Assembly (NCBI RefSeq): GCF_963678635.1
Contig: NC_087062.1
Location: 5,012,193 to 5,076,192 of the forward strand
DNA: 64,000 bases
Origin: Symsagittifera roscoffensis
Lineage: Eukaryota; Xenacoelomorpha; Acoela; Convolutidae
Direction of reading: 5' to 3'
Below the pieces are notes generated by a model, which searched no databases, was not told the DNA's origin, and worked only from the letters and a program-made list of their open reading frames with translations. The first letter of the stretch is position 1; the number at the start of each line of letters is the position of its first letter. Made by a program: the position numbers and the translations under genes. Below, one piece after another: positions 1 to 10,600 of this stretch.

Positions 1-371
1 GGAGTCTTTTCCGATAAACTCTCCGAATTTTTGCCGACCTAGTCCAAGGCCACCAATACGATCTCGTCAACTGAACCGCATCTCTCGGTTGGATCAAATA
101 CGCCAACGAAATCGAGCTCGTGAACGGGCCGCTAAAACCCGTTTTGTTGCCACAAGGACTACAGTTCGAAAAGATGGTCACACCCAATTACTGGAGGCGA
201 TGCGATAGTGCCGCTTATCCAAGCTCATCAAAAAAGGAAACCGTGGGACTACCTGGCCTCTTCGATGCAGACCTTCTGGCGGAGTTGACGGAGGAGGATC
301 GTTTTCTTGGCCCTATGAAACGAGCCATCATAAATAAGGACATCACATCATTCAACAAACTTGGTTAGTAT

Positions 372-1049
372 ATGGCCCAATTGTGGCCTAAAGCAGCTGT
401 GGCTAATAACTGTGTAGTTATTGACAATAAATTGGCCATACCTGAACCTCTTCGACAAGCAGTGCTCACTCGTCTCCACCGATCTCATCCAGGACAAGAG
501 GCCATGATGGCGGCCTCTGAGTACCTCTGGTGGCCATTCATGAACCGTCAGATCATTGATAGGTGCGAGAAATGCCGGGAATGCACCTTGTTTGGTAAGA
601 ATCCTAAACCCGCGTCAATTTTTAATAAAGCGCAACCTTTGCCTGTTTTGTTTGGACCTAATCAGGAATTACAACTAGATTTTGCTGGTCCTATACTTGA
701 TGATAAAGGGGCTAAGATCATTCTTTTGGTAGCCATCGATCGATTCTCTAAGTTTCCTTCAGTTCTTATTTCTAAAACTACTGGGGTTAAGAAGGTTACT
801 AATTTCCTTGATTCTTACATTCGTATCCATGGGCTACCTCACTCTATCAGGACGGATCACGGCTCAGGTTTTAAAAATAATTTGGTGCAAGAGTTTTGCT
901 CTAGTAGAGGTATTAAACATGTCTTTTCGCCGGTCGGAGATTATAGAGGCAGTGGTTTGGTTGAACGAACGATTCAGACAATCAAGAGAAAACTGGGTAT
1001 GACAAAACTCGATCCTAATTTCAAAAATCTTATGGAAATGATCCAATAA
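372..1049 (+). CDS. Gypsy integrase: H2C2 zinc module and DDE core (open segment)
   Basis: An open segment of 225 codons. Residues 36-71 hold His36, His39, Cys65, Cys68 and Cys71, the HHCC zinc-binding module (integrase_H2C2). The rve catalytic core follows, with Asp103 (LQLDFAGP), Asp162 (IRTDHGSGF) and Glu198 (GSGLVERT). The last two are separated by exactly 35 residues, the classic D,D-35-E spacing. The same frame is open before it (120-365) and after it (1,050-1,190), interrupted only by TAG at 366 and TAA at 1,047. The listed start is just the first Met after the stop, since the real protein is a polyprotein. The catalytic triad is intact although the element is broken. Confidence 0.85.
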   Translation: MAQLWPKAAVANNCVVIDNKLAIPEPLRQAVLTRLHRSHPGQEAMMAASEYLWWPFMNRQIIDRCEKCRECTLFGKNPKPASIFNKAQPLPVLFGPNQELQLDFAGPILDDKGAKIILLVAIDRFSKFPSVLISKTTGVKKVTNFLDSYIRIHGLPHSIRTDHGSGFKNNLVQEFCSSRGIKHVFSPVGDYRGSGLVERTIQTIKRKLGMTKLDPNFKNLMEMIQ

Positions 1050-1434
1050 ATACTCGAGGATATTCGCAATAGTAATCATGCGGTGCTTAAGAAATCACCT
1101 TTTGAATTGCACTTTGGTCTTAAACCTAATTTTGAATGGTCTCAGGCTCGTAGAAATGTTGTTAAATCTGCCCAAGGATTTGGAGCGCAACCTCCTTACG
1201 CCAGACCAGATTGCCAGTCAAGATTACAGCAGGGACAGGGCAAAAGTTGTTCCTCGCGGCAGTACAAGTCCAGCAGTCCGTCCTCGCTTCAAACCTCTGT
1301 TCTCGCTGGACGGAAATGTGACAGATAGCGAATCCTACAAGACGTTGGCGGAACTCGCTCGGGCGGCGAATAGATGGTCGCAATTTAAACGCAATCTTCC
1401 ACCAGATGGGGGAAAATGGTCCTCAAGGAATTAG

Positions 1435-2598
1435 AAATCCGGCATTCGGACCTCGCTCATTCCCTTAAGTCAGGACTCAATCCTACGCTTCCCGACTATA
1501 CTTACACCTCGGGGGGCACAAGTTAGCTCTAGGCGTGCACCAGCTGTGCAACCTCGTCGTCTGTCGAACACAAGTAAATTACAAAACCTTCTGATGTCTG
1601 ATCCTAGTCGAGTTAAGGTCTTTAGGAAAGTTATCGACCGTCAATCAGGTAAACCTCTTTATAAACTGACTAAATTTAAGATTGTTCGTGTCACGGATCG
1701 TACTTATGTTACCGTTACCGACACTGGGAAAGTTTACCGGAAAAATCACATCTGCCTCAAACCTAATTATCGGTCTACCGTTTCAGTTGCTCCCAACACT
1801 CTAGGTGATCGACTTCAAACTTCGAGCGCTACTTCTGCCTCTCGGGATACTGCTAAAAGGCCCGCTACACGGTCTATACTAGATCAGCGGCCAAACAACC
1901 CAACCCTCTCTACTCCGATGGTGGACCTCAGAGTCGACTCTTCCAGCGAAAGCTCAGTTGGATCTAACGGTGGTCTGCAAGTGGTTAAAGATTCCTCTCC
2001 TATCATTAAACATCAGAGGCTTCAGGGTGACTCACCTCCGGTCAGATTTGCTCCTCAGTCTAACTCTACATCGCAGCCCCACACTTCAACGAAGCTTACG
2101 AGTTCGTTACCAACCGACTCTACAGAACGCCTTAACAGTTCGTTAACTTCGCCTCAACCGCGGACTTCACGTTGTGCTGCCTCTCCTTCGACCGCTCACC
2201 TTACGGATTTTCCTGACGCTTATCCCACCCGTTCTGGATTTACTCCCTCTTCACCGGACATGATGTCGCCACAGGGTCTCGTTCTTCCCTCTCATTCGAA
2301 GACATCAAAACTGCCCTCCTCCTACCCTTCGCTTTCTCTACCTGCTCAACCAGTGGTTGACGATGCCGAGTCAGTCCGGACGTCCTATCGTAGCAAGAAG
2401 CCCACTCAGTTTTTTGGCGATCCGTTGAGGCATTCTGTCAAATCAGTTGAGGAGGACCCAAATTTGACCTCCGAAACGATGAAGGTATCCTCGTCCTCAC
2501 CTCGAAAACCTCTTATTTGGGATCGTTCCTCACCTGGACCTTCAACAGCGACTTCTCCCCCTCTCAATCATGCAAAAGATGCTACTGGAAAGGATTGA
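1435..2598 (+). CDS. Gypsy polyprotein C-terminal tail (integrase C-terminal module plus Ser/Pro-rich region)
   Basis: The longest open frame of the Gypsy fragment. About 60 codons after 1,546 it contains a basic module ending GKVYRKNHICLKP, the pattern with which many Gypsy integrases end (a small beta-barrel in which Arg-Lys-Asn-Arg and Leu-Lys-Pro close the domain). The remaining ~270 residues are low-complexity, rich in Ser, Thr, Pro and Arg, with no recognisable domain. The frame continues that of 1,078-1,431, separated by one TAG at 1,432. A stop at 2,596-2,598 ends it 77 bp before a purine-rich tract. The tail is longer than usual for Gypsy integrases; its role is unknown. Confidence 0.6.
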   Translation, partial: KSGIRTSLIPLSQDSILRFPTILTPRGAQVSSRRAPAVQPRRLSNTSKLQNLLMSDPSRVKVFRKVIDRQSGKPLYKLTKFKIVRVTDRTYVTVTDTGKVYRKNHICLKPNYRSTVSVAPNTLGDRLQTSSATSASRDTAKRPATRSILDQRPNNPTLSTPMVDLRVDSSSESSVGSNGGLQVVKDSSPIIKHQRLQGDSPPVRFAPQSNSTSQPHTSTKLTSSLPTDSTERLNSSLTSPQPRTSRCAASPSTAHLTDFPDAYPTRSGFTPSSPDMMSPQGLVLPSHSKTSKLPSSYPSLSLPAQPVVDDAESVRTSYRSKKPTQFFGDPLRHSVKSVEEDPNLTSETMKVSSSSPRKPLIWDRSSPGPSTATSPPLNHAKDATGKD

Positions 2599-2675
2599 CT
2601 TTGTTCAAACTCTAAAACTTATTCAAACTCTTTCATGTTTTCATGTGTCTTTCTTGCCAACTGCTCAGCATTTTT

Positions 2676-2689
2676 GAGGGATAGGGGGG
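2676..2689 (+). other. Probable polypurine tract of the Gypsy element
   Basis: A run of A and G residues (GAGGGATAGGGGGG) lies 77 bp after the end of the Gypsy frame. In LTR retrotransposons such a tract primes plus-strand DNA synthesis and sits directly before the 3' LTR. Only one LTR copy can be inside this window, so its limits cannot be checked. Confidence 0.5.
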
Positions 2690-3130
2690 CTATCAATCAT
2701 TTGTTCGTTTGGATTCAGTTTTTAGTATCTCTCTAATTTTGGGTTGTATCTCAAAATTTTTCTCCCGCGGGGAATGTCGTGAGGCGACCTTCGGTACCTC
2801 GTTATTTACTTGTTCTTTTGCAGTCTCACTGCAGATTGATGTTAATTATACTAATCGAGGTCATTATGCTAAACTATACTTAATACCATGCAGAGCGTGG
2901 TTATTCTCTTCTGGTGTCAAACTGTTTGCTAGATAAACTTTATTCAACTCAAAAGTCATGTTCATTCAGAATAAACTTCCTATTAAGAGTAATTATTCGA
3001 AACCAAGTATTTATTCAAAACCAAGCAATAAAGTGATTCAAACAACTAATTATTCAACTCTAAAACAATTTACTTATTGTTCAAACAACCAAGTTTTCAT
3101 TCTAAAACCTCGGCAAATCTCATTTGGAAT
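2690..3130 (+). repeat. Putative 3' LTR of the Gypsy element (right limit unknown)
   Basis: Non-coding sequence directly after the probable polypurine tract. It carries an AATAAA at about 3,027 and several degenerate TTATTCAAA/TTCAACTCTAAAA repeats between 2,940 and 3,100; similar words also occur at 2,603-2,635, before the tract. The call rests on position only, because the paired LTR is outside the window. Confidence 0.35.
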
Positions 3131-3262
3131 TTAACGAAAAGAAAAAGAAAATGACCTCAAAAATTGTTTTCACGTTGCTTAATGGCAATGGAAATTTTTT
3201 TTTTAATGTTCGGCATTATTTTGTTTTTTTAAAGAAGCATTTAATTGTTCATGCAAGTTGTT

Positions 3263-3606
3263 GTTCCGACTTTTGAAGAAAGTGACGGAAAATTTGAGCA
3301 TGGGGTGGTTTGTTTTTCCAGATAAATTTCGACTTTTTACTTATTTAGCGGTAATTATTAGCGCTAATTATATTGAGCGTTAATTGTCCTAATTTGGTCA
3401 AGTTGGCAATCGTTAAATACCCACAAGTTTGCAAAGATTAATTTGAGGTGAAGGATCTTGTTAATTATCTCAGAACAACAATTCCTATTTAGAGAATAGA
3501 GAAAAAAATCCGTCAAAATTGGCTAGTTAAAAAGTCGATTTTCGTCTGGAGAAAATAACCACGCAAGCACAAATACTCAGTTACTTTCTTCGAAATTCGG
3601 AATAAC
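3263..3606. repeat. Family A element, chimeric inverted copy
   Basis: Starts with the family A left end on the plus strand (GTTCCGAC plus hairpin, about 70 bp). At about 3,345 it switches to a minus-strand copy that runs back to its own left end at 3,606 (reverse complement GTTATTCCG...). Both outer edges are thus left ends facing outward, a fold-back arrangement. Confidence 0.6.
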
Positions 3607-4535
3607 AGGGATAAATTTGTCAAAACCACTTCCTTTCGTCTTGATACTTATTGATAAAACTAACTTAATTTCGTCTTCAAGCTATGAATCCATTGTTTTG
3701 ATAATTCGAGTTTTTAACAAAGTTATTTTAGGCAAAAGTTTCTGGTATTTTTTTTTCAAAATTTTCGGTCAAATTTATGGGACTGATTTCAGCATTCTTC
3801 TCTCCAAAGTTTCAAGAGACCTTCAGATTTTCTTAACCATTTTTTGCTAACTAAACCATGTCTCCAAACCTGAGTAATTTTCATATATTTGACACAGACG
3901 TGATCAAGAAAACCTGCCAGGAATTTTTATTTTGTACCGATCTTTTCAAAAAGTGACCAAAAAGCCCGCAATGATTGTCCTAATTGATTATCCAAGACCT
4001 TGATTGTTTTACAACTCGGCTCATTCTAAGGGTTTGCAAAAACTTAAGAACTCAAAATTGTTCACTTATCTAAAATTTGGGCAATTAAAAAAAACTACCG
4101 AAAAAACATTTAGACGCCACTTATCGATCGATAATGCCCTTACGGAATCAAACTTTGCAGAGATCAGACCCGCAATGATCCACGGTTGTAGTTTCATGCC
4201 AGGAAAACAACCAGAAGAAATCCATGTAAATGGGAAAAAGGTATCGCTGTGATGTGCTGCAATACCGTATTCCTTGTCTTTTTTGATCTTTTTTGACTTC
4301 CAGCGCGTCAATTTTGAGGTTTGCACTTTATTTTGTTCTACTTTTTGGATGTTTTCCGCATACTTTGTATACGTTGTTGTTTTTTTTTCTTACTTTGCAT
4401 ATCATTTTTTGATATATTGCTGTTTCCAGAAAACATAAGTTGCAAACAAAAATTTATTTCTATTTAATAACTATGCAATCGCAAATCGAGTTTCGTCAGA
4501 ACTGAACTGAAACGAGAGATTGTTTTTTTTTTATT
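3607..4535. other. Intergenic stretch between Gypsy/repeat A and the RYK 3' end
   Basis: AT-rich sequence. I see no gene, RNA or clear repeat apart from homopolymer T runs. The RYK 3' UTR must lie in its right part, because transcription runs leftward from 4,536; AATAAA occurs on the minus strand a few bases after the stop codon (about 4,526-4,533). Confidence 0.5.
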
Positions 4536-4647
4536 TTAAATATAGGCTCCGAGAGTCTTGTTGAAGTCTGTCAAATATGAGACCACTTTGTGGATCTTCG
4601 GGCGCTCCTCCGAGTCCCAAGTCCAGCAGGATTCCATCAAGTGGTAC
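4536..4647 (-). CDS. RYK: RYK coding exon 12: C-terminus and stop
   Basis: Encodes ESCWTWDSEERPKIHKVV and ends TLGAYI before TAA at 4,536-4,538. Family members end in a very similar Gly-Ala-Tyr-Val, a C-terminal motif able to bind PDZ domains, which supports this as the true stop. Acceptor TTGTAG. Confidence 0.94.
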
Positions 4648-7600
4648 CTACAACAGGAAAATTTCCATAAGTCCCTTCTTGTGACATGACTCTAATTGTA
4701 AGTTTCTTTGAGTCTCAGTTTTGAATAACATCAAGAGATGGACTTAAACATCATCATAATGAGTTCTTCAAAATTTTTTTCGTTTTGATTTTGAAATGAA
4801 CTTTTTATTCTTAAAAAAAACATAATTTAAGTTTTTGATGTCTTTTTACGATATAAGTCCTTTTGATTACAGTTAAAAAACGCTCGCTAATTTAAAACAA
4901 TATTATGTTTTTTTTTCTGATTTATTAATTTCTGATTTATTAATGCTGTCTAATTTTAATAAAAACAAATTCAATTGTGTTCCAGCCTAAGGGTGAGTAA
5001 TATTACAAATAAACTATCCTCGACAGGACTGTTAAGGCCTACTGATAGCTCCTCTGCGATTCGCAGTACCCACATTATCATTATATCATATTACTGCGTT
5101 GACGTTAACTATACAGAGTGACTCATAGCTGATGACTCACAGTTCGTCGGGACAGTTGAGAGGCTGCAGGAGTCGCTCCCCACTTCGGAGGAAGTTGAGC
5201 ATCTCGAAGGGGTCTGTGTCCAGGTAGGGCTGCTGGGCGAACGTCAACAGTTCCCAAACCACCACTCCGAACGACCACTACACAACAACAACAAAAAAGT
5301 TAATATTTTTACTTTCAAACGCAGATTATTCTTTTTTATGCGTCGACCAATTTAATTTTCTCGGCTCAAAAAGACCTTATTTTGCCAATACATTTTGCTC
5401 CGCAGACGAATTTGAAAAGAAACGCATTAAAAAATGCTGAAGTGCATTTTTTGGAACGTTCTCACCAAAAAATTGCGCCTTTAGAAAAATTTTGAAGTTA
5501 AAAAATGATCAAACCAAAAATGAGTTTCATATAATAGTACCAAAACGGGAACACTTTCGAAAGATTTGGCAACCAAACTTGAGTTTGTGGGAGTGGGCAA
5601 CTAGAGTCCCCCATGCCTCCCCCGAGGGTCCGCTTTTGTCTTTTATTTTGAGTGAATGGACAACAGATTGGCACCTACCACATCGCCGGGGGCTTCGGAG
5701 GAGTAGGTGAGGAGTGCCTCTGGACTCAACCACTTGACAGGTCTGTTCAACTCATCCCCCAGACAATGGTAGTCGGAGGGGAACACGTCTCTAGCCAGAG
5801 CACTGTCCGTTATCTTCACACCCAGTCTCCCGTCCACCCTGGAAGAAACAGCTTAGATGGAGTGAGCATAAATTGAAGGAGTGAAATATCAGATGGGTTA
5901 AAAGTAAGATATAATAGAAAGATTTATTAATGCTGTCTAATTTTAATAAAAACAGATTCAATTGTGTGCCAGCCTAATAATGAGAAATATTGCAAATCCA
6001 CAGGAAGTAAGAGTTTTTTTTTATCGAGTGTTTGGGTGTTTTTAGTACAAATGACTGCAATTTGACTGTTTTTTTTCCTTTTTTTGTAGAAGGCAGAAAA
6101 GCCAAACTTGTTTTCCACGAAAGTAAAGAAAACAATTTCAGTCTATTTGAGTAGTATTTAGAATCATGGAACTACACTCTTCCAATTACTGACTAAACAA
6201 TTTCTCTTTTGATTTTAGTGTTTGTGTGGTTTCTAACTTACACGCAGTTTCTGGTGGCCAAATCAGCCACTACCATCTTCTTCTTCTCCTGAAGATACTG
6301 CACTGCCTTGCCAATGTGAACAGCCATGCCTAGCACCTCCTTAGTAGTCAGGGGCTAGAGAACAAAGAATGATCTGAGTTTAAAATAGTAGACGAACAGG
6401 TTTTGCTCATGAAGATGCCACACGACAGGCTGATGCCTTATTGGTATTCTCCCAAGCCGAACTAAACTGTAAACTTATAATTTCATTTAAAAAAGTATGG
6501 TTCGTAAGTACTTTTTAACAACAGTTTTTTGTTTTCAATTGATCTTCACTCAGAGTTCAAAAAAACACCATCAGTTTTGGGTCGGCATATATTAATTCTT
6601 GAGAATGATCGATTTTTGCAAAAATGCAATTTTTTTTGCCAAAACCTTTCATTTCATATGAAAGGCTCAAAACAATTGTATTGAGTATGCTTTGCTATTT
6701 CTTTCAACCTTCTCCCACGCTCGCAGGAATAATTTTTCAGCCCCCCTCCCCAAGGAGGAAAATTACTTACCTGGTGGTTTTCTCGCAGCTGCTTCAGGAA
6801 CAGTTTGAGGTTTCCGTTTTCCGAGTAAGGGTATAGTAGCATGGGAGGGGAGATGACAGAATTGTTTGAGACATAGTTGGGGGTGACCACGCCCGCTAGA
6901 GACAGCACGTACTTGTTGTTCACACGGCGGAACTTGCCCCCCTCTCGCAACATCATGTCAATCTGGGCGGTTGAAGAATTTGCTGAAGAAAAGCAAAAGT
7001 ATTTAAAATTTTTTTTTGACGACCTGAAAATAAATAAGCATAAAAAAGGAAACCTCAACGTACTTGAATTTATTTGATTCGAAAACATTTTGCAGTCATT
7101 TTGAAATTTTTTTGTTTCGTCAGTCAGGGGCGGGTCTAGGATTTTCTCGAGGGTGGGCGGATTTTCAAAAAAAATCGAAAATTTTGTCGACCTTGGTTTT
7201 TTTAGGTCAACCAACTGATTTTCTGAGCTCTCTCAAATCACTATAAGGACCCATTTTGACCAAATTTTCTGCGCCATTTTGAAAAAACAGGCCAAACAAC
7301 GCGTTTTTAGGCACTTTTTGGAAAATTTTGACCGAAAAATTGCGTTTTTTTGGCGCGCGCTCCCCCATCAAAATTAGTATAGATCGGCGCCTTTTAAAAT
7401 TTTTAGGGTCAGTCATCTAAAAATTGATATCTCAAAATACTACAAAAGGGGACCCATTTAGGTCGACAGGGGGTCGAATCCCTGAAGGAGGCGTCTGCCC
7501 CTCCCCCCTTCCCCTTCCCCTACGTCTTCAGGTTTTACTAATGTATCTATTTAAGTTCTAACGGTAGCAAAAAATTACTGTTTAAATATTTGCTCGTAAC

Positions 7601-10600
7601 TCGACAAAACTTTCAAGCTTTAAAAAAATCTTATTTTACGTCAGTTTTTCTTGGTGCACATATTTAATTTAAGTTATTAACCTTATTTTACAGAAAAGGA
7701 GAAAAATAACGTTTTTTTTTCAATGCAAAAAAAAAGAAAAAGATGTCTGACCTGCAACTGTTTTCATGTAGACTTCTCTTTCAGCTGGAGTATCCGGACT
7801 GCTATCTGGTCCACGGGGAATTGTCACGAAGCCCCGGCACAATCTTCCAAATGTACCTGAACACCAATCAACCAAACTAATTCAATAACTTTTGAACATT
7901 TTAATTGTTTTATTTTCAAACAAATAATTTGTCTCTTTCTGGTTATTCCGAGTAACAAATTGACCTGTTCTTAATATTTGAAAAAATGCAAGCATATTCA
8001 ACATCAAATGCTCAGATTTTCAGTTGAAGGTTTTTTTCTATAAGTCATCGTCAAACTTCTCAATAAGTTAAGACACAATTCTTATTTTCTAAGTAACTAT
8101 ACTAACTAAAGTTTAGCAAACAATTCTTACCTTCTTGAAGTATTTCGTGGATCGTCACCAACTCCTTAGCCACTTCAATGTCGGAGAACTTCAAAGCGAA
8201 AACACCGCCCGGTTGGCCAGTCATATCCAGACCACTGTCTGCACTATTGCCACTCAATTCTGTCTTCTGGAGGTCGGTCGGTGTTGCCGCTGGACTTCCG
8301 GCACTGCGGCTGTGTTGCGGGTGGAGCTGTGTTGCGGCCGCATAGCAGCACACTTGACCTTGAGGCGCGTTGTAAGAGGCATGAACAAAGTTGAAAGCGG
8401 GGTCCACGACTACAGAAGATGAAAAAGATTTCACATAACTAACGTAGGACAGAATTTTAAAAATTATATCCAAAATTATATCAGAGGCACAGCAGGGGCT
8501 CAAACATATTTAGAAACTCAACACTATTAAATTTCCGAGAATTTCCGACGGAACCAAACCGAAAAACTATTTAAAATAAATGGAAAAACGGGTAGTTTTA
8601 AAGAAAAAAAACCTGCAACAGCAAGTCACAATGAGATAGAAAAATTTGAAAAAGATGACTTACTTCTCGAATTAGACATGGCAGAAGCATCGCTGATTTT
8701 GGACTGATTCAAAAACGGCGACGGTGAGTCAACTGCAGACATGTTAGACCCACCGGGGAACAAGTGAACTGAGCCAGTTGTGTTTAACCCTGTACTGGCA
8801 GTGTAGCTAACTGGTCCCCCCACTACTGCGGGTCCTGCTGGACTCAGTCCCCCCTTGGGCATGAACATGGGCACGTGACCATGGGCTGTGTATGCGTTGT
8901 TCGGGTCGGAGAATGGCAACTCAGAATAGAATTGGTTCTTCCTGAAACGACAAAAAAATTCAAGACAGTTGAAAAATTGTTTAAAAAATCAAAGCTATCT
9001 AAAATTTAGACCGCTAAAATTTAGTTCGTTATATAGCTCTTAGACAGGTTTGGTTTGGTCTAAGAAGCATTTGAACATGTTAGTTGGAGACGCATAACAG
9101 AAAATAATTTTTATATAAGTTAACTATTATGCTCTGAACTTTGGATTTTTAAGTTTAAAGTTGTCTTTGATTTAGAAACGCTCCATTTTATATTATATAG
9201 CTTAAAATAGTTAACGAATTCCAAAATAGTTTTGATCGCATTAAAGATCAAGATTAAAGCTGAAAAGTTTAGCTTTAGGATTGCTAACTATACTTAATGT
9301 CTGAATAAAAGAGCAAATAAATCTGTCTGGGAATAATGCTATCAAATGAGCATTAACCAACAAAAGTACAAATTTAGATTGGACTTTACCACCATGAATA
9401 TTATCAGTGCAACAAATCAAAGATTTGCTAGTTTTGAACAAATTTGACTTAATTATTACCGGGGTCAAAAAGTAGTAATCACCATCAAAGCAAAGGTCTT
9501 ATTTTATACGAAAACACCACCCTTATATTTAAGCTATTGATAGAAAGTCGCGTGTAACGATTTGAACCTTGAAACTTTGCCTGAAGTTAAAGTAGGCGAA
9601 CAATCTCCCCCCTCAATGTACCAGGTGAAAAATCTACCCCATAAAATTAAATGGCAAATTCAAGCCGGAACACCTTCAAGTACTATAATCAAATCTGACT
9701 GGCTAAAAATATAGAAGGACTCTAATAAAGCATTCAAGATTAGCCAAATTAATGAGGTATGATTTTGATTTCGTCAATTTTTTCACCGTTACAAAAACTT
9801 TTATGATAACTTAGTGCGGTTGAAATTGAAATTTGGAAAAAAACAATTGACTTCAATGTTGTCAATCGAATTTTTAATTTTGAGGCTACTAACTTACTAC
9901 ACGTTTGCATGACTGAAAAATTAGTAATTGTTCCGACTTTCGAAGAAAGCGATAGAATATTTGTACTCGGGTGGTTGTTCTTCACACAAAATTCTATTTT
10001 TTAACGAGCCACTTTTGAGTGAAGTCTTTTAAATATTCTAAGAGTTAATGACTTCCTGGGCTCAAATTTTATCCGTGATCGTTTTTCATAAAGTTGCAAT
10101 GGTTTCAAATGGACAACTTGGCTAATTTGGTAAAATTCAAGCTACTTTTTTTTTGCTCGAATAACGCGATAGCGGCGATATAATCCTGCTCAGAAACTAG
10201 TCCATTTTGATTTGAGGTAAACTATTTGGAACTTTTAGTACGTTTCCAGACGCCAATCACAACATTTTTTTTTACTTCACATAGCGTGTTAGACGAAAAT
10301 TGTCAAAAAAGATCTGAAAAAAATTCAATATTAAATTTAATTTTTAAAAATTTTATCCATTTTTTTTAAATTTCATAAAATATAATATATTCCTTGAACT
10401 TAGAGGAGCAGTCGGTACAATCGAGGCTTCGCCTAAATGCGAGCAGTCTTTTTTCTATATCAGACCGAATTAGGAAATTTTGAAACCTTCTATTAATCAT
10501 CCAGTGTTTGAGAGAAACTAACCATTATAATTTTTGCTGTTTTTTTTTTGCGTATTGATATCGATAATGACTTATTTTAATGCAATATTAACAGTTTATT

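Larger units (their letters stand above)
1..2598 (+). pseudogene. Ty3/Gypsy retrotransposon pol, 3' part, decayed
   Basis: This is the end of a Ty3/Gypsy-type polyprotein whose upstream part lies left of the window. In order it shows a charged linker (about 2-230, disrupted), the integrase zinc-binding and catalytic core (372-1,049), the end of the integrase (1,050-1,190) and a C-terminal tail (about 1,190-2,598). Breaks seen: in-frame stops at 366-368 (TAG), 1,047-1,049 (TAA) and 1,432-1,434 (TAG), and frame changes near 205-230 and 1,165-1,200. The copy is therefore not expected to make a working product. Integrases of this family insert the cDNA copy into the host genome. Assignment to Ty3/Gypsy rests on the order of integrase features and the C-terminal module and is firm at superfamily level only. 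Confidence 0.85.

Noticed and set aside
6654-7214. A 186-codon minus-strand open frame
   Set aside because: Only 6,771-6,982 is coding (RYK exon 8); the rest is read-through of both flanking introns.
7470-7490. GGGTCGAATCCC, a tRNA B-box-like word
   Set aside because: It belongs to the family D repeat, has no A box at the right distance and no cloverleaf.
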